NCBI RefSeq assembly: GCF_000332475.2 | Contig: NZ_AOGX02000008.1 | Span: 62,001-126,000, forward strand | Source: Leptospira yanagawae serovar Saopaulo str. Sao Paulo = ATCC 700523 | Lineage (GTDB): Bacteria; Spirochaetota; Leptospiria; Leptospirales; Leptospiraceae | Direction: 5' to 3' | Length of the DNA: 64,000 nt | In this document: positions 54,878 to 63,371 of the stretch, piece after piece | Layout: each line of letters opens with the position of its first letter | Position numbering within the stretch: the stretch's first letter is position 1 | Notes under the pieces: generated by a model | Databases searched by the model: none | What the model saw: the letters and a program-made list of their open reading frames with translations, nothing else | Told to the model about the DNA's origin: nothing | Translations under genes and position numbers: made by a program

Positions 54878-55545
54878 TGTGCATTCAATTCCAAAACATA
54901 GTTTCCGTCTGTATTCATCATTTGTTTCGCAGTTTTTGTTTGAAACGGATTATTTTTTTCCTTATATTTAGCCTCTCTTTTGGATGTGCAAATTCCAAAC
55001 ACGTAGAAAGCCCTGTTTCCATTCCTTCTTCAAAAGAAGTTCATTCGAAAGACATAACAAACCAAAATTCTAAAACCCAGTGCCCATTTCCGGTGTTATT
55101 GGGTGCTACTTATGGCAAAGGAATTTCCAATTTTGACAAAACCATGATTTTGTTTGTGACCAAACAATTGTTACTGGATTTGTGTGAGGGGCACTTACAA
55201 CATTTGTTATCCTTTGTTGAAAAAGAGACAGGTTTATTTGTCGATGCAAAAGGGTATTGGACCGTTCAGGAAGTAGAAGAGGATTTAAGAGACCCTGATG
55301 GATACTTTGCCTTGTATTATTTTAACCAAACGAAACTAAACCAAAAAAAAGGAAGTAGTGGGAATTTAACCATCCGCGATGTATTTGTTCAGGCTGAAAC
55401 TGTGGTTTTGGATTTTTATATTGGATCGAGTGAAGAGGTTGAAATAAAATTCAGATTTCCAAAAGATCCGAAATTAGAACGTTATCTCATCAATCCAAAT
55501 TTTATCAAAATCAAAAACACCTGGTATTTACACCGTATGTTTTAA
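54877..55545 (+). CDS. hypothetical lipoprotein coupled to the TPR-Mrr gene
   Basis: Its ATG overlaps the previous stop codon (TAATG). The N-terminal region is long; the hydrophobic part FFLIFSLSFGC leads to the lipobox cysteine near residue 37. A start at an inner codon is possible but no ATG is nearby. The mature part (about 185 residues) includes PFPVLLGATYGKGISNFDKT and ends with VEIKFRFP and IKIKNTWYLHRMF. No family recognised. It abuts the convergent ruvA gene without a gap. Confidence 0.65.
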   Translation: MCIQFQNIVSVCIHHLFRSFCLKRIIFFLIFSLSFGCANSKHVESPVSIPSSKEVHSKDITNQNSKTQCPFPVLLGATYGKGISNFDKTMILFVTKQLLLDLCEGHLQHLLSFVEKETGLFVDAKGYWTVQEVEEDLRDPDGYFALYYFNQTKLNQKKGSSGNLTIRDVFVQAETVVLDFYIGSSEEVEIKFRFPKDPKLERYLINPNFIKIKNTWYLHRMF

Positions 55546-56145
55546 TCATTTGGTTCCGGTGATCACTTGTTTTACGATATCAGAAGCACTGAGGCCCGGA
55601 TGGTTTTTCTTTGCATCTGATACTTGTTTGGTGGCAGTTTTTTCATCAAAACCCAATTGGATAAGAGCAAGTGTTGCCAAATCGTTTTCCCGATCAACGA
55701 TGTTGGCTTCAGTATTACCTTCGTTTAAAAAGATTTCGAATTTTTTAAGGTTTTGTTTGATCTCAAAAAGAATTTTTTCTGAAGTTTTCCCTTTGACTTT
55801 GGGAATTTTTTCTAAGGTTTTTTTATCATCTGCTTTGGCAATTTGGTACAAATCATCTGCTTGGAAAAAGGATAAAATTTTTAGAGCTGTGAGTTCTCCG
55901 ATTCCATGCAGAGATTTGATAAGTTCGAATAATTCTCTATCTTTTTTTTGTGCAAAACCAAACAATCGTTGTGCGCGGTCTGTAATGGAGTGGTAGGTAT
56001 GGATAAAAATTTCTTGTCCAAGTTTATCTTTACACTCTAAATGGAGGGGAAAGGGAATCATCACTTCATAACCCACACCAGATACTTCAACTACAAGGCG
56101 ATCAATTTCTAATTGGAGTAATTTCCCACGTAAACTAGCTATCAT
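55546..56145 (-). CDS. ruvA: Holliday junction branch-migration protein RuvA
   Basis: 199 residues, normal length. The OB-fold N-terminus is MIASLRGKLLQLEIDRLVVE, with GVGYEVMIPFP. The tandem helix-hairpin-helix part has LIKSLHGIGELTALKIL and KIPKVKGKTSEKILFEI. The C-terminal domain III has TLALIQLGFDEKTATKQV, which contacts RuvB. RuvA tetramers hold the four-way junction. ruvB and ruvC are not adjacent. Confidence 0.96.
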   Translation of the reverse strand: MIASLRGKLLQLEIDRLVVEVSGVGYEVMIPFPLHLECKDKLGQEIFIHTYHSITDRAQRLFGFAQKKDRELFELIKSLHGIGELTALKILSFFQADDLYQIAKADDKKTLEKIPKVKGKTSEKILFEIKQNLKKFEIFLNEGNTEANIVDRENDLATLALIQLGFDEKTATKQVSDAKKNHPGLSASDIVKQVITGTK

Positions 56146-56283
56146 AAAAACTTCTTCTATCCTATTGTAAGGGGGGAAGATTTATGACTACTCTTCTTTT
56201 TTTTTAAAGAATCCTCTCCAAGTTTGATCAATTGTCAAAAGGTTACTTGTAATTTTTAAAAACTGGCGTTAAAAACAGATGTT

Positions 56284-58158
56284 GTGAAACGGATTCGAAA
56301 ATCAAAAAATCCTGCCCTGGCCCAGTATCTCACCTTGGCGGATTTATTCAAAAATCTCCCACATTCGGTTCTACGGGAAATGATGGACCATACCGTAAGA
56401 GAATTTTTAAAAGGGGGAGAGGTCTTATTTTTAGAAAATTCCGTTGGGAATGATTTGTATATCTTGGCCGCAGGGAAACTTCGGTATGAAAAACGAAGTG
56501 CGGATGGAAGTTTACGAGACAGTGGTGAATTCAAACGACTTGATATCATTGGTGAACTGAGTTTGTTCACCGGTGAAAAGCGGTCTGCAACGGTAAAAGC
56601 TGTACGCGATTCGGAACTCATCCGAGTACCAAGAGAAGTGGCACTATCCATTTTAATCAAATACCCAGAAAGTCTTTTACAGATCACAAAAATCATAGCA
56701 GAAAGACTTGCGCATGCAAAAACAGATTCGAAACCATTTGTGCCACAAGCAAAAACATTTTCTCTATTGTCATCTCTTCCTGAAAAAACTATTTTAGATG
56801 TGGTCCATTACTTAGGTCTTGTTTTTTTACGTTATGGTTCTTTTTATGTTGTCGACGAATCCATGTTTAACGAACGATTAAAAGAGCTAGATAAATTAGA
56901 AGAAGCAGGCAGAGAGCCATGGATCATTCGATTTTTCACACAAATTGAAGCAGAATATGATTATATCTTTTATATTTTAAAAGATGGAAATAATATCAGC
57001 TCCTTTGCCGAAAGAGCTCTCCGCCAATCCGATAGTTTTGTTTACATCAAAGATGCAGGTGAAACACCAAGTTGTATCGAATTAGAAGCATTTATCGACA
57101 AACGTAAGTTTAATGACAGAAAACATGTTTTGGTTTTAATCCAACCAGACAGAAATTCGGTGATCACAGGTACCATCAGACATTTAGAAAAACGAAGGTA
57201 CGAACGCCATTTCCATGTCCATATGGACCGAATGGATACCTGGGAACGTTTGGGAAGGGGTTTACTTGGAAAATCCATTGGACTTGCCCTCGGAGGAGGT
57301 GCAGCAAAAGGGTTTGCTCATTTGGGAGTATTAAAGGCCTTAGAAGAAAATTCAATTCCCATTGATATGGTTTCTGGGACGAGTGCCGGTGCAATTTTTT
57401 CTGCTCTCATTGCGATGGGAGAATCAAGTGAAGCAAGTAAAGCTAAAGCGAAAGAATTTTGGGTAACAAGAGACTTGTTGAATGAATACACAATACCCGT
57501 TTTATCACTCACAACCGGTCGTAAGTACACAGAAGCCATCCGAGAGTTTTTTGGTGAGATCCAAATTGAAGATTTATGGATTCCTTATTTTGCGATTGCA
57601 ACCGACTTATCCCATTCAGAAATCTTAGTCCAAGAAAGAGGAAGTTTGTGGAAAGCCATTCGAGCAAGTACTTCAATCCCTGGAGTGGTTCCTCCTTTTA
57701 TCAATGAAGGCATTGTGTATGTAGATGGTGGAGTACTCGACAATGTGCCTGGCATTGCTTTAAAAGAACGCGGAGTTGGAAAGGTGATCTCAGTTGATGT
57801 GTTTGGTGATATTTACCCAGACCAAGACCGTGAACTTTGTGATTATTTTGATCCGAATCGGCCTGGAGTCATGACCAATCCATTCTTTCAGATGACAAAC
57901 CTTATCAATTTCCAAGATTTGATGAAACCAAAATTCCCTCCTATTGGCGATATCATCATTCGTTCCATTTTGGCATCTAGCAGGGAAAGGATCCGCCAAA
58001 CAGAAAAAATCTCAGATTTATTTTTGCAAATTCCAACGAATAATTTTGGATTACTCGACTGGTTTGCTTATGAACGATTGATAGAACTAGGATACATTTC
58101 CTCGGTTGAGAAAATCAAAATGAACCGCGAGAAATTCATAAATCCTTCTTTACAATGA
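56284..58158 (+). CDS. patatin-like phospholipase with cyclic-nucleotide-binding domain (NTE type)
   Basis: A GTG start at 56284. 624 residues. A cNMP-binding domain spans about 20-140 (GGEVLFLENSVGNDLYILAA, IIGELSLFTGEKRSATVKA). A linker region follows at about 150-325. The patatin core is at about 325-535: glycine loop ALGGGAAKGFAHLGVLKALE, nucleophile S367 in GTSAGAI, and D481 in VDGGVLDNVPG. Close to neuropathy target esterase/RssA proteins. A lysophospholipase role at the inner membrane is likely. It overlaps the next gene by 4 nt. Confidence 0.93.
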   Translation: MKRIRKSKNPALAQYLTLADLFKNLPHSVLREMMDHTVREFLKGGEVLFLENSVGNDLYILAAGKLRYEKRSADGSLRDSGEFKRLDIIGELSLFTGEKRSATVKAVRDSELIRVPREVALSILIKYPESLLQITKIIAERLAHAKTDSKPFVPQAKTFSLLSSLPEKTILDVVHYLGLVFLRYGSFYVVDESMFNERLKELDKLEEAGREPWIIRFFTQIEAEYDYIFYILKDGNNISSFAERALRQSDSFVYIKDAGETPSCIELEAFIDKRKFNDRKHVLVLIQPDRNSVITGTIRHLEKRRYERHFHVHMDRMDTWERLGRGLLGKSIGLALGGGAAKGFAHLGVLKALEENSIPIDMVSGTSAGAIFSALIAMGESSEASKAKAKEFWVTRDLLNEYTIPVLSLTTGRKYTEAIREFFGEIQIEDLWIPYFAIATDLSHSEILVQERGSLWKAIRASTSIPGVVPPFINEGIVYVDGGVLDNVPGIALKERGVGKVISVDVFGDIYPDQDRELCDYFDPNRPGVMTNPFFQMTNLINFQDLMKPKFPPIGDIIIRSILASSRERIRQTEKISDLFLQIPTNNFGLLDWFAYERLIELGYISSVEKIKMNREKFINPSLQ

Positions 58159-59435
58159 AGGATTCTCAGTCTACTCATTGGATCATGTTTTCAGAATTTT
58201 CTTTCCATCTGACAAACCGATTGTTTTTCCTTTTGGTTTTTCTTTTTCCATTTCTTTTGCACTCTCAAAACTTAGAAAGTTTACTCAAATCAGGATACAA
58301 CAAACAAGAAACCTTACTCATTCGAAATGAAATCCGTAAAAAATTAGGAGACCGGGCCAATCAAAAACAAATCCAAGATACCATAGAATCCCTTCGTGTA
58401 TGGGCAGTATTTGAATCCATGCCTCCTGATGAGTTTGCTTTAGAAGTGGAACGATTTGTTATTTTACAAGACCACGGATATGAATGGGAAGAAGTAGAAG
58501 ATTTGATTCCCTATTTCATTACCGCAAAACCAACGAAGTCAGAAATCCCATTCCTCGGAAAATTTTATCGTGAGATGACGGTAAGCCAAGTCCCCGAAGA
58601 AGAGGTATTCAAATTTTTCCAATTGGCAAAAAAGAAACGTTGGACAGGTGATACCATTTTTGTCGCAGGAAGGATGTATGTATTTCTTCGAAAACTAGAG
58701 CCTAATTCTGATTTGGTGTTTGTTCGTTTGGAAAAAATATTACCAAATAAAGTAATGGGTTTAAATCCTGAAAAACAAAAAAAACTTTTAATGGAGATCA
58801 AAGCTGGTGCCAAAGGTTCGCAGGAGGATGCAAAATGGAATGTGGTGCTCGAAGATACTTTATCCATCTTAAATAGCAAAAACTCCATTTCTGATTTTAA
58901 AGTTTCAAACCGTCGAACAGAGATCATTTGGAATGAAGAAGGGAATTGGATCACAAAGGAAAGACCAAAACTGGATCCCAGTTTGATTTTTATGGAAGAA
59001 CAAACAAGTTTGGACATCCCACCAGAAAAACATGAATCCAAACGAAAACTTGTGGATCCAGTGGGAAGGCAATGGATTGGAACACCATACCTTTATGGTG
59101 GATATTCCAAAAGAGGCATTGATTGTTCAGGTCTCACCAAGTCCATCCTTACAGATGCCAAAATTGGAATGAAGGATAAGGCCATCCCTCGTTCAGCAAG
59201 AGACCAAGCATCGATTGGAAACTTTGTTTCTCGAGAAAAACAGCAGATTGGCAATTTAGTCTTTTTTTCTGCTTCTCCCAATACAAAAAAAATCACTCAT
59301 GTAGGTCTTGTCTTAGATAATGGAAATTTTATCCATGCATCCACAAGCCGAGGGGTTGTCATTCAATCACTCAATGAAAAATGGTGGAAAGAACGTTACG
59401 TAACCGGACGAGATATTTTTGTAAGCGGTAAATAA
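58155..59435 (+). CDS. NlpC/P60-family peptidoglycan hydrolase
   Basis: The ATG overlaps the previous stop codon (ATGA); an ATG at 58185 is an alternative. A signal peptide (LFFLLVFLFPFLLHSQ) is present. A helical part of about 280 residues follows. The C-terminal NlpC/P60 domain (about 300-425) has RQWIGTPYLYGGYSKRGIDC with C324 in DCSGL, H382 in THVGLVL and H394 in FIHAS, the complete catalytic set. It should cut peptide bonds in peptidoglycan. Lies between two patatin genes in one transcription unit. Confidence 0.9.
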   Translation: MKDSQSTHWIMFSEFSFHLTNRLFFLLVFLFPFLLHSQNLESLLKSGYNKQETLLIRNEIRKKLGDRANQKQIQDTIESLRVWAVFESMPPDEFALEVERFVILQDHGYEWEEVEDLIPYFITAKPTKSEIPFLGKFYREMTVSQVPEEEVFKFFQLAKKKRWTGDTIFVAGRMYVFLRKLEPNSDLVFVRLEKILPNKVMGLNPEKQKKLLMEIKAGAKGSQEDAKWNVVLEDTLSILNSKNSISDFKVSNRRTEIIWNEEGNWITKERPKLDPSLIFMEEQTSLDIPPEKHESKRKLVDPVGRQWIGTPYLYGGYSKRGIDCSGLTKSILTDAKIGMKDKAIPRSARDQASIGNFVSREKQQIGNLVFFSASPNTKKITHVGLVLDNGNFIHASTSRGVVIQSLNEKWWKERYVTGRDIFVSGK

Positions 59436-59436
59436 A

Positions 59437-60339
59437 ATGGCAAAAAAGAAAGCTTTAGTATTGTCAGGTGGTGGGGCAAGAGGTGCCTACCAAGCAGGAG
59501 TATTACGGTATTTAGAAGAAATTGATTGGAAACCAGACATCATTTGTGGCACTTCTGTTGGTGCAATCAATGCATGTGCCATTGGTTCTGGTATGGATTC
59601 CAAACAATTAACTGATTTATGGTTACAGTTAAACCAAAAACATATCATGCGTTATTCGATATGGAATATGATCAAAGGTTTTTTTCGTAGGAAATATTAC
59701 CCCCTAGTCGAAACATATCCCCTTAAAAAATTCATACACGAACATTTGGATTTTACTAAGTTAAACCAAACGAAAACAAAAGTGATCATCTCTGCTGTCA
59801 ATATTCTCAGTTCAGAACTTCGGTTTTTTGAAAATCCTAAACTGCAAATCGAACATATCCTTGCTTCTTCCGCAATCCCCATGATATTTCCTTGGCAATT
59901 GATTGAGGGGGAACCGTATTGGGATGGAGGAGTGATGGCAAATACTCCTATTTTACCGGCACTCACTCATGAGGCATCTGATATTGTTGTGGTTCTACTT
60001 TCGCCCGTTGGTAGTTCAACGATTATGCAAACTCCAGTGACCAAAGACGAAGCATTGGAACGGTTATTTGAACTCTATTTGTTAGGATCATATCGTAGTG
60101 TGGAACAAGGATTGGAGTATAGGAAATCTGTCATGGATGGGTTAACATCCATTGAGAATTTTTTCTTGAGTTTGCGTACTCAATTTACAAAAGCAAAAAT
60201 TTCAGTGATTGCGCCGAAACAAATGTTAGGTCTTGGCAGTATTTTGAATTTTAAGAAAGAACAAGCGGAAACTCTTTTGGCACAAGGGTATGCCGACGCA
60301 AAAGAGTTTTTTGAAACGAAGTCCAAATCTAAGAAGTGA
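59437..60339 (+). CDS. patatin-like phospholipase
   Basis: 300 residues. Oxyanion loop LSGGGARGAYQAGVLRYL (starting near 10), nucleophile S40 in GTSVGAINA, and catalytic D163 in YWDGGVMANTP. No signal peptide; a cytoplasmic or peripherally bound lipase is likely. It follows the NlpC gene by 1 nt and is the second patatin of the unit. Compared with the first, it lacks the cNMP domain. It ends 1 bp before the convergent FadL-type gene. Confidence 0.93.
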   Translation: MAKKKALVLSGGGARGAYQAGVLRYLEEIDWKPDIICGTSVGAINACAIGSGMDSKQLTDLWLQLNQKHIMRYSIWNMIKGFFRRKYYPLVETYPLKKFIHEHLDFTKLNQTKTKVIISAVNILSSELRFFENPKLQIEHILASSAIPMIFPWQLIEGEPYWDGGVMANTPILPALTHEASDIVVVLLSPVGSSTIMQTPVTKDEALERLFELYLLGSYRSVEQGLEYRKSVMDGLTSIENFFLSLRTQFTKAKISVIAPKQMLGLGSILNFKKEQAETLLAQGYADAKEFFETKSKSKK

Positions 60340-60340
60340 T

Positions 60341-61849
60341 TTAGTTTCTGGAACTCACCATTATATAAATCGAATGAGCACTGTATTCAAAAGATTGGGC
60401 TAGTGAATTAGGATCAATTCTGGAATTGCCATACCCGAGTTCGCGGATATAAGTGACGGAAACTGAAGATTTTGATGTTACCCAAGAAAATCCTAAACTC
60501 AAACCCCGATTCCGTGAGTATTCGTTTCTTGGGTTGGTTCCAGACCTTGCCACCTTATAAATGACACTTGTATCCCCAGAGGATTGGGAAACTTGGTTTC
60601 CAATTGTATTTTGTAAGTATAAATCCACAGCTGATTCTGTCCATGAGATTGGTTTTGTGTTGGGTTCGTTGGTATAAATTCCACCTAGCACAGCAAAGGT
60701 GTCAGCTAGGTAATATTCCATTCCTGCGGCAAAATTGGTAGTGGAATAACGGGTGAGTTCTCTTACTTCAGTGTCATTGATTGTATAGGTGACCCGCCTT
60801 CCGAAAGTGCTAATTTCATTTTGGTTCCTTCTTACTTTATAACCAGAAGTATGGATCACATCAAAGGATGCGAGAAATCTTGCTGTTGGAAAAAAGGCCA
60901 CACCAAATCGCATTTCCGATGTTTGAGGGATGGATGTGATGAGTTTTGGTTTTTGAGTGAGGACACCTTGTTCGATGGAGGAGGCACTTTCCCCCGTACC
61001 TTCAATGAAATCAATGGCTGATGTTCCAGGCCTTCTTGTGGAATCAGCATACACTTCATTGTACAACCTATCCCCACCTGTAACAAAAATCCTACGGTAA
61101 CTCATTCCCAGTGATACTTTTGGGTTGGGTTGGTATTGGATGCCAAGGACTGGCATAATGCCAGTTGTTTTTCTGTTATCGACATAGGACCGCATCACAT
61201 AACTCAAATCCGAAAACTGTTGGAATTGGGTCCTAGAAGCTTCCTTGGTATCATTCATGTAATAAAGTGTAGCACCAAGTGAGAGTTTGTCGTTTACAAG
61301 ATATGCTAAACTTGGTCCAACAAGGAGTTGGTTGTATCGTTCTTTTGTATAATTCCTAGTGGAATTGATTGAAGGAGAAACAAGTGGGTAATTTACTTGG
61401 TCTACTCGATTGTAAGAATAATTATATGTATTTACGATTGAAAATGCAAATTTCCATCTGTCAAAGTTTTTAAGAAGTCCAATAAAATTCGGATCAAATC
61501 CTTGGTGTGTTTGGTTGTACCTTTGTCCAGGTGTGTCAATATTGATATAACTTCGTTTTACATCTTTAAAGTTACTGGCAGATATGGAAATTCCATCATT
61601 ATGGGTGAACCCAAGTCCTGCTGGATTGTAATACGCTCCTGATGGGTCATCAGCTATAGCGGTAAAAGCACCAGCAAGACCAGCTGCTCTTTCACCATAA
61701 AACCCATGTAAGTTGTGAAACGGTTCGGAAGCAAAAAGAGAAAACGGAAGACTGATCAAAACAGGTAAAAATGACAATTGAAGGAAAAACCAAATGATAG
61801 TTTTTGATTGTTTGAAACTTTTTGGGTTCTGGCAGGGTTTTTTTAACAT
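60341..61849 (-). CDS. FadL/OmpP1-type outer membrane transport protein
   Basis: 502 residues. A long N-terminal signal reaches FSLFASEP; LHGFYGERAAGLAGAFTAI followed by ADDPSGAYYNPAGLGF is the FadL hallmark. The remainder alternates like a 14-strand beta-barrel: FAFSIVNTYNYSYNRVDQ and GMEYYLADTFAVLGGIYTNE. The family carries long-chain fatty acids or other hydrophobic compounds across the outer membrane. The patatin lipases next door might supply or use such lipids. Confidence 0.88.
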   Translation of the reverse strand: MLKKPCQNPKSFKQSKTIIWFFLQLSFLPVLISLPFSLFASEPFHNLHGFYGERAAGLAGAFTAIADDPSGAYYNPAGLGFTHNDGISISASNFKDVKRSYINIDTPGQRYNQTHQGFDPNFIGLLKNFDRWKFAFSIVNTYNYSYNRVDQVNYPLVSPSINSTRNYTKERYNQLLVGPSLAYLVNDKLSLGATLYYMNDTKEASRTQFQQFSDLSYVMRSYVDNRKTTGIMPVLGIQYQPNPKVSLGMSYRRIFVTGGDRLYNEVYADSTRRPGTSAIDFIEGTGESASSIEQGVLTQKPKLITSIPQTSEMRFGVAFFPTARFLASFDVIHTSGYKVRRNQNEISTFGRRVTYTINDTEVRELTRYSTTNFAAGMEYYLADTFAVLGGIYTNEPNTKPISWTESAVDLYLQNTIGNQVSQSSGDTSVIYKVARSGTNPRNEYSRNRGLSLGFSWVTSKSSVSVTYIRELGYGNSRIDPNSLAQSFEYSAHSIYIMVSSRN

Positions 61850-61955
61850 AAGATTTTATATACTTTTCGTGAAGGTTTGTAGATGTTGATTGTTCATATT
61901 TGACATATAAGTTCTTGGGACGATATTGTTGATGAATGTATTCTTCTAAAATTAT

Positions 61956-63368
61956 TTAAAGTTGATATATCGAATTTGTGATTGTAGTATCGTCATAAAC
62001 TTCGTTTCCATTTGCATCAACGCTATAGCGCCATATGACTGCAGTTGGGATTTGATCCGCAGTTCCGTAAAAATCTATATAATAAACTGGACCACCACTG
62101 TTGACATTATTATAAAATTCACCCCAACCAATGTATTCATCAGGGAAGTCATTTGGGTTTACTCCAGCTGGCATAATGACAAAAGCATCGTATTCATCAA
62201 AGGCTCCTACACCGATGCCTCCGTTTGGAAGAGGAGTCATAGTAAAATCTACGTAAACATCCCATTCAAATGTATATTCCGTTTCAATGAAATCTCCGTA
62301 GATTTCGGGTTCTGCATAACCTAATTCTTCGTAAACATTATAATATGGTGAATTTTCATAATAATCTACTGCAAAGTATACGATATTCCCTTCTGAGTCA
62401 TATGCTTCTGCCATGTAGTATTCATAGTCTTCCGCATTATCGATGTACTCCGTGAGTACATAACCACCGAAATCATTGGTTCTTCCTTTTACGGAAGTGG
62501 TAATTTTATTACCGGCGACATCATCATAAACATTGCTATAATTGAGAGTCACACAATTGTTCGCATTGGCATTTGTATCGTTCGCACATTCTTCAAAGGT
62601 AAATCTGGTAGTTGATTTATCTGTATTGCCCGAACCAGATGTAACTTGTTTGATATTGAGGATGGCTTTGTCTTTTTTTCCTTCTTGGGTGATATAGGTG
62701 ATTGAGGCATCTACACTAAGCGAGATACCAAATACCTTCAAAGAACGACTGATGGAACTAAATACTTTTGATTTGTCGTTTTTGAACTTGATGCTCTTTT
62801 GGAATTTGTTATTAGCGGGGCAAGGTTGCGGTGTGCCAAGTGCATCCGCAAAAGAATACTCCACCTCAATATCATATTCATTATTACTTAAGTTTCGGTA
62901 CACCATGGCTGGAGTTGGCACAGCTTGTCCAATGAAGGGTAACAAACCTTCGTTTTGCAAACTAACAAGTTCCCCTCTTGCTTCTTCAGCACTGAGTCCA
63001 AGCCTTTCAATCCCTTCTAAAAATTCGTCTTCCATCGCTTGTGTGATGCGCACAGTGGAAGTGCCTCCAGGGATACAAACTCCAGGACTTGCTTTTGCAA
63101 TTGAATAGGATCCACTGATGAGTACTAAATCTTTTTTGGAGTCTCGTAAGATTTCCGCAACAATCCCCGTTCCTTCGGTTAAAAAGTTTTGTCCAGTAAA
63201 ACCATAGTCCAAAGTGTCCTGTGCTATTCCTTTATTTGAAAAAGCAATTTTTGATGATTTGTTTTTTGTTTGTAAACTGGCACCAATTCCAGTGAAGCCG
63301 TTGTCGCTAGGCAAAGGGCTTCCGATTTTACAAAGACAGCTGCTGCTAGAGGACTCTCCGAAACACAA
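61956..63368 (-). CDS. large lipoprotein with out-of-frame signal peptide
   Basis: The open frame of 470 codons starts at a TTG (63368) as MCFGESSSSSCLCKIGSPLP, with no signal peptide. In another frame just upstream, an ATG at 63414 encodes MIRSHTNPLLPLLAFF. Reducing the T6 tract (plus-strand A6, 63367-63372) by one T joins them as LLPLLAFLCFGESSSSSC, a good lipoprotein signal. So the gene is probably disrupted or slips at this tract. The mature protein is Asn/Asp/Tyr-rich, with a tandem acidic C-terminal part (DYEYYMAEAYDSEGNIVYFA). No domain recognised. Confidence 0.65.
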   Translation of the reverse strand: MCFGESSSSSCLCKIGSPLPSDNGFTGIGASLQTKNKSSKIAFSNKGIAQDTLDYGFTGQNFLTEGTGIVAEILRDSKKDLVLISGSYSIAKASPGVCIPGGTSTVRITQAMEDEFLEGIERLGLSAEEARGELVSLQNEGLLPFIGQAVPTPAMVYRNLSNNEYDIEVEYSFADALGTPQPCPANNKFQKSIKFKNDKSKVFSSISRSLKVFGISLSVDASITYITQEGKKDKAILNIKQVTSGSGNTDKSTTRFTFEECANDTNANANNCVTLNYSNVYDDVAGNKITTSVKGRTNDFGGYVLTEYIDNAEDYEYYMAEAYDSEGNIVYFAVDYYENSPYYNVYEELGYAEPEIYGDFIETEYTFEWDVYVDFTMTPLPNGGIGVGAFDEYDAFVIMPAGVNPNDFPDEYIGWGEFYNNVNSGGPVYYIDFYGTADQIPTAVIWRYSVDANGNEVYDDTTITNSIYQL

Positions 63369-63371
63369 AAA

